Shown here: in pieces, positions 31,810 through 37,422 of the stretch
Layout: every line of letters begins with the position of its first letter
Position numbering within the stretch: position 1 is the stretch's first letter
Assembly (NCBI GenBank): GCA_013215145.1
Contig: JABSRP010000058.1
Location: 1-37,422, forward strand
Direction of reading: 5' to 3'
Source: Pseudobacteriovorax sp.
GTDB taxonomy: Bacteria > Bdellovibrionota_B > Oligoflexia > Oligoflexales > Oligoflexaceae
DNA length: 37,422 nucleotides
Translations under genes and position numbers: made by a program
Notes under the pieces: generated by a model
What the model saw: only the letters and a program-made list of their open reading frames with translations
Database searches by the model: none
What the model was told of the DNA's origin: nothing

Positions 31810-34584
31810 TTGAAGCGACTACAGCTAAAGATTATATTGATATCATTTCTATCTCTTCTTTCTTCTCCTTCATATGGAAAAGTAAATCAAGATTTCAATT
31901 TATCCTTAGAATCATGGTACTTGGTTCCCGATCGGTACTTGAATAAAAACGAAGTCGTTGACTCATGGGGGCAAATAGTCTCATCTGCGAAACTTATCAA
32001 CCTACCCACCCTGTTACCTCCTGGCAAAGAATCAGGATTAAAAGGGACGTTGTTGATCGATATCACAAAAGATTCTTTGAATTTGGACCAAGTTGGTTTA
32101 AAACTCTACCTATCTGCGGCTTATCTCGTTCATATTATCGATGTTTGGCACGACAAACCTAGCCTAAAGCGGCTGATTGGTTCTTCGGGAAACCTTGCTT
32201 GGGATCAAGACCTTAACCACGCTCCCACTTATGAGCAGTACTGGCAGCTACCTAATAATATCGGCGAACGTCGGTATGTAGTTATCCATTTTTCTCGTTT
32301 TAGTAAGGTGAATGTTCAATTCACTAGTGCGTCCATTGAATCCTATAAGCAGCTCAGAGAATCTGAACGAATAAATTTATTTAAGGTTGGTTCGATTGCT
32401 GGTCTCCTCTTATTTACCTTCATATATAATTTCAGCCTATTTCGCGAAAGGCGCGAAGATCGCGGGCCGCTGCTGATAGCTTGCTTCAGCCTCGCGTTCC
32501 TTCTGAGGTTTTTAGCAACTGAAGATATGTTCGATGCTATTCTTTTCCAAGGTAGTATTGTGTGGAGTGAAATCACCCAAAAAATCCGACATGTCGGGCT
32601 TAATATTGCTATTTGCTTTTACGTTAGCTACCTCCACTATAAGTTTCCCCAATTTCGCCGTTGGATGGTAGTTTCAGCTTGGGCAATTATGATACCGTAT
32701 TTGACCCTTGTAGCCCTTAGTCCTATGGAGATCTACAATCAATTTTGGCAGGTTGTCCTTGTCTTATTTTTTCTCTTTATTGCGGGATTTGTGAGTCTCA
32801 TACGGCTATCGTTACAAAAAGTAGACGGTGCTATCCACACCCTGGTCGGTACCGTATGTATTTGGTTTGGCGGATTCAACGATTACTTTGTCTATAGCGG
32901 TTACTACGATGGACCATATATGCTACATTGGGCTTTTATCGCTTTCATTTTTATCGAAAATAAACTCATAGGAATTCGCTTTGCTCGCGCCTTTCGCACG
33001 GCAAAAAAACTATCCAGAAATCTACAGCTTGAGGTTGACCGTCAGACAAGGGATATGACATCGATTCTCGAATCCATCAATCAAGGGCTTATTACCGTTG
33101 CAGACGCGCAGTTACTACCTGGTCACGGCCATGGTCATTCTACCTCCCTTAAGAAAATCTTGGGAAAAGAGTTAGACGAGCATGTTAGCGTTCTAGATCA
33201 ATTGTTTTCTAATACAAACCTCTCGCCTGATGCGACCTCAAAGCTTAGAGCTAGCTTGATTGCTATGATAGGAGAGGATGATCTCAATTTTTTTGCCAAT
33301 GAACCCCAGCTGCCACGCTCGATTGAATATCACACTGATAAATCGGTGAAACAACTGGAAATAGATTGGTCTCCCATCCTTAATAAGTCGGGCCAAGTGG
33401 AAAAGCTGTTAATTTGTCTTCGGGACGTCACAGAAATTGTCGAATTGAAGCAGCTGTCCGAGCAAAACGAAAAAGAAATTAAAATGATGTTTGAGATCTC
33501 TCAAACAGATCTTTCCAATTATGCCAGCTTTATGAAGTCGGCTGAAGGCTATTTGACCGACAATAAGCAAAGTATCTCACAAGATAGCTACGACTTTGAT
33601 CTCTATCGAAACCTTTATATTAATTATCACACGTTGAAAGGATTAGCTCGTACATTCTATTTTTCTCGCATCGCCGATGAGGTGCACCTTGCGGAGGATC
33701 ATTTGGCATCGATTCGCGATGATTTTCAAGACCATCACAGGACTGAGCTAATAGAGCATCTCGAGAGGGTCAAGACTGTTGTTCAAGATTACGCGGATGT
33801 GGCAAAAAATAGACTCCATTATAGCACTGATCCGGCGGAGATTCTGGTAGCAAAAAAAGATATGTTACAGTTGATCGAGGGTTTAACCATCTCTTTAGAT
33901 TCCAATCAGTCTTCTCAGGCGACTAAGCCACAGCTCCAAAAAGCGAAAGATCTTGCATTGACTTATGTCTATAAATCGATATCACATATTGTGTCAGATT
34001 CCGAGGCAGGTATTCGTAGTACCGCTAAGCAGCTTGGCAAAGAAGTCCCAGTCTTGCATATTGATAATCATCAAATTGCCTTGAATGAGGAAGGTCAAGA
34101 CCTTTTTTCGAAGGTATTTGTTCATTTGTCGAGAAACTCCCTGGATCATGGCATCGAGTCTCCAAAAGAGCGATCAGATCTCGGCAAAAGCCCAAAAGGG
34201 AACATCTATCTTTCCCTCACGATTGACGGCGATTTACAACTTAGCTACTGGGATGATGGTCGCGGCTTGAATCTAGAGAAACTAAGAAAGATTGGTATTG
34301 AATCAGGAAACATATCAGACAACGAAATGAATCCAGACCGCATAGCAGAACTTATTTTTTCTTCTGGATTATCTACCAAATCTGATGTGACTGAAATTTC
34401 GGGTCGAGGAGTTGGTATGGATGCTGTTTCTAACTTTTTAAAAGAAGTTGGCGGTGATATTAGCATTCACTTGGACCACGATTCCCCAGGGAAATATCAG
34501 AGTTTTGCGTTTCATATAACCTTCCCAAAACGTTATATGGCTTTATTAGAGTATCCTACGACTATTCATTCTCGTGCTGTTTAG
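31810..34584 (+). CDS. 7TM receptor Hpt/CheA-like histidine kinase (intact paralogue)
   Basis: A 924-residue membrane kinase. Order: signal peptide (about 1-24), periplasmic sensor (25-195), seven-helix membrane unit (about 200-395), coiled coil, PAS-like region (about 415-540), Hpt domain with YHTLKGLAR (H607 the likely phosphate acceptor), and a CheA-type ATPase with N box HLSRNSLDHGIE, G1 box DDGRG (D816) and G2 box SGRGVGMDAV. There is no classic DHp domain and no receiver, so phosphate is probably passed from Hpt to a separate response regulator not in the window. Start TTG 31810 has only a weak ribosome site. It converges with the permease gene, overlapping by 23 nt. It is about the same design as kinase 1. 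Confidence 0.85.
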   Translation: MKRLQLKIILISFLSLLSSPSYGKVNQDFNLSLESWYLVPDRYLNKNEVVDSWGQIVSSAKLINLPTLLPPGKESGLKGTLLIDITKDSLNLDQVGLKLYLSAAYLVHIIDVWHDKPSLKRLIGSSGNLAWDQDLNHAPTYEQYWQLPNNIGERRYVVIHFSRFSKVNVQFTSASIESYKQLRESERINLFKVGSIAGLLLFTFIYNFSLFRERREDRGPLLIACFSLAFLLRFLATEDMFDAILFQGSIVWSEITQKIRHVGLNIAICFYVSYLHYKFPQFRRWMVVSAWAIMIPYLTLVALSPMEIYNQFWQVVLVLFFLFIAGFVSLIRLSLQKVDGAIHTLVGTVCIWFGGFNDYFVYSGYYDGPYMLHWAFIAFIFIENKLIGIRFARAFRTAKKLSRNLQLEVDRQTRDMTSILESINQGLITVADAQLLPGHGHGHSTSLKKILGKELDEHVSVLDQLFSNTNLSPDATSKLRASLIAMIGEDDLNFFANEPQLPRSIEYHTDKSVKQLEIDWSPILNKSGQVEKLLICLRDVTEIVELKQLSEQNEKEIKMMFEISQTDLSNYASFMKSAEGYLTDNKQSISQDSYDFDLYRNLYINYHTLKGLARTFYFSRIADEVHLAEDHLASIRDDFQDHHRTELIEHLERVKTVVQDYADVAKNRLHYSTDPAEILVAKKDMLQLIEGLTISLDSNQSSQATKPQLQKAKDLALTYVYKSISHIVSDSEAGIRSTAKQLGKEVPVLHIDNHQIALNEEGQDLFSKVFVHLSRNSLDHGIESPKERSDLGKSPKGNIYLSLTIDGDLQLSYWDDGRGLNLEKLRKIGIESGNISDNEMNPDRIAELIFSSGLSTKSDVTEISGRGVGMDAVSNFLKEVGGDISIHLDHDSPGKYQSFAFHITFPKRYMALLEYPTTIHSRAV

Positions 34585-35821
34585 TCAAAGATATGTACTT
34601 TTTTCTAAGACAGTAGAATGTGAGACCAAATCCAGCTAGAAGTATGCCCAAGATGAGAGAGTCTTTAGGGAGATTAAAAACAAGCACAAAGCAGGTTAAC
34701 AATCCCAAAAAACTCAAAATATTGGATTGGTACCAGTGTTCTTTGCTTACTTTTAGTGCTGATAAGTTAGCGATGGCATAGTAAGTGAGGATGTTGAACG
34801 AACTTAAGGCAATGGCTGAACCAATATCCAAAAATAATATGCAAAGGGCTACGAGAACTGCAACCGTAATCTCTGCTATATACGGAACCTGATGCTTCTG
34901 GTCAAGGCGAGAAAACAACATAGGAATATCCTGATGTCTGGCCATTGCAAAAAGCGTTCGACTAACACCTACGAGTAAAGAGACCAAGACTCCTATGCTA
35001 CCGATTCCGGCAGTGAGCCTAACGATTCTACTAAAAGTCTCATGACCCAAAGCCGATACAGCGGTGGCTAGAGGGGCTTGAGATTTAGATAGCAGTTCTG
35101 GCGTCAACACCCGGCTCAATCCAATGGCGAGAAAAATATAGAGAGCCAGGACGATCGATAAGGCGATCATAATGGCTTTTGGGATGGTCTGCTTCGGCTG
35201 CATGACCTCCTCGCCTAAAGTTGCGATCCTAGCATATCCGGCAAAGGCAAAAAACATGATGGAGGCAGCTCCCAAAATTCCAGATATTGAGACCTTATTA
35301 GGATATAGCAAGGTGGGATAAGCATTTGGTTCTGATGAAAATACGAGTCCAATCACAAGCAAAAGGATAGCGATAACAAACAAGGTGATAAGTTTGCTCA
35401 GAAACGCTGTTTTTTGAATTCCTCGAAGATTAACTAGGGTCAACGAAAGCAATATTATAAAGGCTGTTTCTTTGGGATGCTGGGGCACCAGATAATGACC
35501 GGCAGTGAGCGCCATAGCAGAACAGCTGATGGACTTCCCGCAGACAAAACACCAGCCTGCCATAAAACCTGTTCCATGACTTAAAAGCTTGCGACCGTAA
35601 ATATATCCGCCTCCTGCCTGAGGAATCGCAGCGCTTAGCCGAGCCATCGAACTAGCATTAAATGAGGCGGCTAGCCCAGCAATGCAAACCGATAGTATCA
35701 GATACGGACCAGCTAACGAGGCGGCAGGACCGAGTGCCGAAAAAACACCGGAGCCAATCATGGCTGCAAGTCCAATCATAATGGCATCAGTTAGGCCAAG
35801 GGAGCGCTTGAGTGTGGTCAT
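34562..35821 (-). CDS. APC-superfamily amino-acid permease
   Basis: A 419-residue inner-membrane transporter with about 12 hydrophobic segments. The first helix carries the APC hallmark (GLTDAIMIGLAAMIGSGVFSALG), with the unwound GSGVF substrate-binding turn; GGGYIYGRKL and FAFAGYARIATLGEEVMQP are conserved further on. The family takes up amino acids or amines with protons or by exchange; the substrate is not readable. Ribosome site AAGGA lies 7-10 nt before the ATG. The C-terminal tail is short and charged. The 3' end overlaps the kinase 2 gene by 23 nt, tail to tail, so both transcripts may interfere. Confidence 0.9.
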   Translation of the reverse strand: MTTLKRSLGLTDAIMIGLAAMIGSGVFSALGPAASLAGPYLILSVCIAGLAASFNASSMARLSAAIPQAGGGYIYGRKLLSHGTGFMAGWCFVCGKSISCSAMALTAGHYLVPQHPKETAFIILLSLTLVNLRGIQKTAFLSKLITLFVIAILLLVIGLVFSSEPNAYPTLLYPNKVSISGILGAASIMFFAFAGYARIATLGEEVMQPKQTIPKAIMIALSIVLALYIFLAIGLSRVLTPELLSKSQAPLATAVSALGHETFSRIVRLTAGIGSIGVLVSLLVGVSRTLFAMARHQDIPMLFSRLDQKHQVPYIAEITVAVLVALCILFLDIGSAIALSSFNILTYYAIANLSALKVSKEHWYQSNILSFLGLLTCFVLVFNLPKDSLILGILLAGFGLTFYCLRKKYISLTKQHENE

Positions 35822-35882
35822 GAGGGATTCCTTTGACAGTACCTAAAGCCACCACAATAGCGAGGCTTAAAGAAATCTCAAG

Positions 35883-36431
35883 CTAAAATTGCAGCCCTAT
35901 TTGTATGCCAGGAATATAGCTAATAAACTTTGATTTTGTCAGTAGAGTCCCATAGTTGAGGTATTTGAGGGAAACCGTGAATGGGCCTGCGCTAACCATA
36001 TCGCTGCTTATCTCAAAGTGTGCTACAGGACCGTTCCAGGAACGAGGAGTCCCGTAATCGTAGGTAGAATCTAGATGCCCGTTCCCCAGGCTGGCCGCAA
36101 ACGAGAAACTTTCGATCGTGGTCCATGCTAAATCAGGGGTTTTAACTCTAAGGACTCCACCAGCTCTTGCTGATTGATACGTTTTAAAGCTCGCGTCATC
36201 GTAGTATTCCCATTGTAGTTTGAGAGCTAGTTGAGGGCTCAGATGATAAATGGTTTCGACCCCATATGTGATATATACCAAAGGCAGAAGCAAACCTTGA
36301 ACTCTAATTTCCATATTTTGACTTTCAGTTATCTTCGAAACAGCCCTGGCATTCCATGAACAAAGCATGGCTATCCCAAAAGCAAAGCCGCGGAGACTAT
36401 ATTTGAAATATAAGGTTTTTGTAAAAATCAT
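35883..36431 (-). CDS. Exported barrel-like protein
   Basis: A 182-residue protein. A signal peptide (MIFTKTLYFKYSLRGFAFGI to NARAV) is followed by beta-rich sequence with aromatic residues alternating with polar ones (LALKLQWEYYDDASF, PFTVSLKYLNYGTLL) and a final strand ending in phenylalanine (GIQIGLQF), the terminal signature of outer-membrane barrels. Probably a small outer-membrane protein of 8 strands. ATG 36431 is chosen because GAGGAAG lies 6 nt upstream; a longer frame to 36485 lacks this. No family name can be given. Confidence 0.65.
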   Translation of the reverse strand: MIFTKTLYFKYSLRGFAFGIAMLCSWNARAVSKITESQNMEIRVQGLLLPLVYITYGVETIYHLSPQLALKLQWEYYDDASFKTYQSARAGGVLRVKTPDLAWTTIESFSFAASLGNGHLDSTYDYGTPRSWNGPVAHFEISSDMVSAGPFTVSLKYLNYGTLLTKSKFISYIPGIQIGLQF

Positions 36432-36728
36432 ACGAAGCTTCCTCATAAGATCTTTATAGTTTTCCAAATATTCGCAAGAAACCATGGCGAGAGACTGAAG
36501 TCATACTCCGAAACGAAAAAACCCTCCTCGAAATTGTCAAGGAAGGTAAATTCATCAGCCATAATCTGAAATAGATCCAAATCTGACTGACCTTCATAAT
36601 ACATCAAAAATGCAAAAAGCGATAGTTTACCTTAGATTTTTATTTTTTTTGCAAACCCGTGAGCCAAGGTAGGAACATTTATCACGCTTTGTCTTGTTAT
36701 AATCGGGTTGAGGAGGATCGCAAACTAG

Positions 36729-37019
36729 ATGCTAACGGAAGCGGTGCCCATAAAAATTTTCTTGGATCAGGCTTTTACCCGGATCGAGATCAAGCCTCAT
36801 ATCGATTCGATCCGCTTGGATGTAGCAGATCTTCAAGTCATCCTAACCGGACATTTCAATGACATGGGTATCTACTCGGTGACTCCCGAAATGGCCCCGG
36901 CTTTACTTAAAGTAATACCAAAGTATCTCGCAAATTCTCCAGAGATCTTGAGGAAAACAAGAGAACTAGCAATTCGTGAAGCACGACTCCGTCGAACCAA
37001 AGGTAAGTCGGATTTATAA
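36729..37019 (+). CDS. Small protein of unknown function
   Basis: A 96-residue soluble protein without signal peptide. The first half has strand-like segments (IKIFLDQAFTRIEI, LDVADLQVILTG), the second is helical with a strongly basic tail (LRRTKGKSDL), so nucleic-acid contact is possible. AGGAGG lies 12 nt before the ATG, a long but usable spacing; an in-frame stop lies just before the ATG. A TATAAT at 36698-36703 would start transcription right at the ribosome site. I recognise no family. Confidence 0.55.
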   Translation: MLTEAVPIKIFLDQAFTRIEIKPHIDSIRLDVADLQVILTGHFNDMGIYSVTPEMAPALLKVIPKYLANSPEILRKTRELAIREARLRRTKGKSDL

Positions 37020-37176
37020 TGTTACCAATTTAAAAGCTTTAGAATCCACCGACAAAATTTATCGTCTACCGATAAATCTTAGCTGAACCCGATTAAAAAT
37101 TTTTAACTGATTTTATAAAAGATTCCAAAAGATCGTTGGGGATCCGTGAAAAATGCGTAAAGTATTTTAGTTAGAG

Positions 37177-37206
37177 GCACTCAGTATAGACTGAGTGCTT
37201 TCTTTG
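37177..37206 (+). terminator. Intrinsic terminator
   Basis: GCACTCAGT (37177-37185) pairs with ACTGAGTGC (37190-37198) around a 4-nt loop, followed by TTTCTTT. It ends the small gene at 36729-37019; on the other strand the U tract is missing. Confidence 0.85.
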
Positions 37207-37216
37207 TGATTGTGAT

Positions 37217-37422
37217 TTAATCAGTCACAAATTCGTAAACAATGCTTCTGAAGTTCTCTGGTGATGTTCCCAAACTTTGTGCAGCCTGATCAAGTAGCTC
37301 ATTAGCTTGGTCTACGTCACCACGATAAAATGCTGACTCCGCATTTTTTATCGGAAATCGCCGAAAAACCTGCTCCTTCAGGTGCAGGATGGATAGGCGT
37401 TTGTGATCCGAAGCGTTAGCGG
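37217..37422 (-). CDS. 3' end of a gene leaving the window
   Basis: The last 67 codons of a minus-strand gene, open to the window edge and ending in TAA at 37217. The visible part is helical, with FPIKNAESAFYRGDVDQANE and LLDQAAQSLG, a pattern like one tetratricopeptide-type helix pair, then ends FRSIVYEFVTD. No start is in view. Function cannot be given. Confidence 0.6.
   Translation of the reverse strand, partial: ANASDHKRLSILHLKEQVFRRFPIKNAESAFYRGDVDQANELLDQAAQSLGTSPENFRSIVYEFVTD

Overview
The window looks like chromosome from a Gram-negative bacterium with moderate GC content. It carries many secreted proteins and lipoproteins, a Tat substrate, outer-membrane barrels, c-type haem motifs, a TIGR02147-type protein, two 7TM receptor kinases built on Hpt plus CheA-like ATPase domains, CotH, YHYH and DUF1501 families. 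That mix resembles free-living Bdellovibrionota/Oligoflexia or neighbouring delta-type lineages. The assignment is an inference from gene content; no rRNA or tRNA is visible.

Layout. 1-2.9 kb: metallophosphoesterase, DUF2905, DUF302 and a small exported protein. 3.2-6.3 kb: an accessory patch with a brnT toxin gene that appears frameshifted, its intact brnA antitoxin, a short phage-type HTH protein, and a 5'-truncated Rhs tip whose C-terminal domain looks like a permuted papain-like/NlpC-type enzyme, followed 3 nt later by a small membrane protein (candidate immunity). 6.6-11.9 kb: envelope enzymes (NlpC/P60-like lipoprotein, class 3 lipase, lambda-R-type lysozyme lipoprotein) and a GNAT. 12.2-12.4 kb: a perfect 19-bp Fur box overlapping a sigma70-like promoter, driving a 45-codon ORF and an overlapping small membrane protein. 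12.6-17.2 kb: lipoprotein, a protein with two TIGR02147-like units, YHYH lipoprotein, YCII-like protein. 17.4-22.9 kb: a di-haem DUF1588/DUF1585 protein, a small exported protein and a Tat-exported DUF1501 protein (split by one in-frame TAG), converging on a two-gene CotH/outer-membrane-barrel operon. 23.4-34.6 kb: SMP-30-like protein, two paralogous receptor kinases (the first frameshifted in a G run), a collagen-like secreted protein, DJ-1/PfpI protein, peroxiredoxin-like protein. 34.6-37.4 kb: APC permease, barrel-like protein, small unknown protein, and the 3' end of a gene leaving the window.

Three otherwise well-conserved genes are each broken by a single lesion (brnT, DUF1501, kinase 1). 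Either the strain is accumulating pseudogenes, or there are assembly errors, or recoding occurs; reads would decide.

Non-coding highlights are two loci of compound palindromes, each tandemly duplicated, with different arms but the same nested layout and a shared GCCTTGCC spacer; the Fur promoter; and structured leaders ahead of both kinases.
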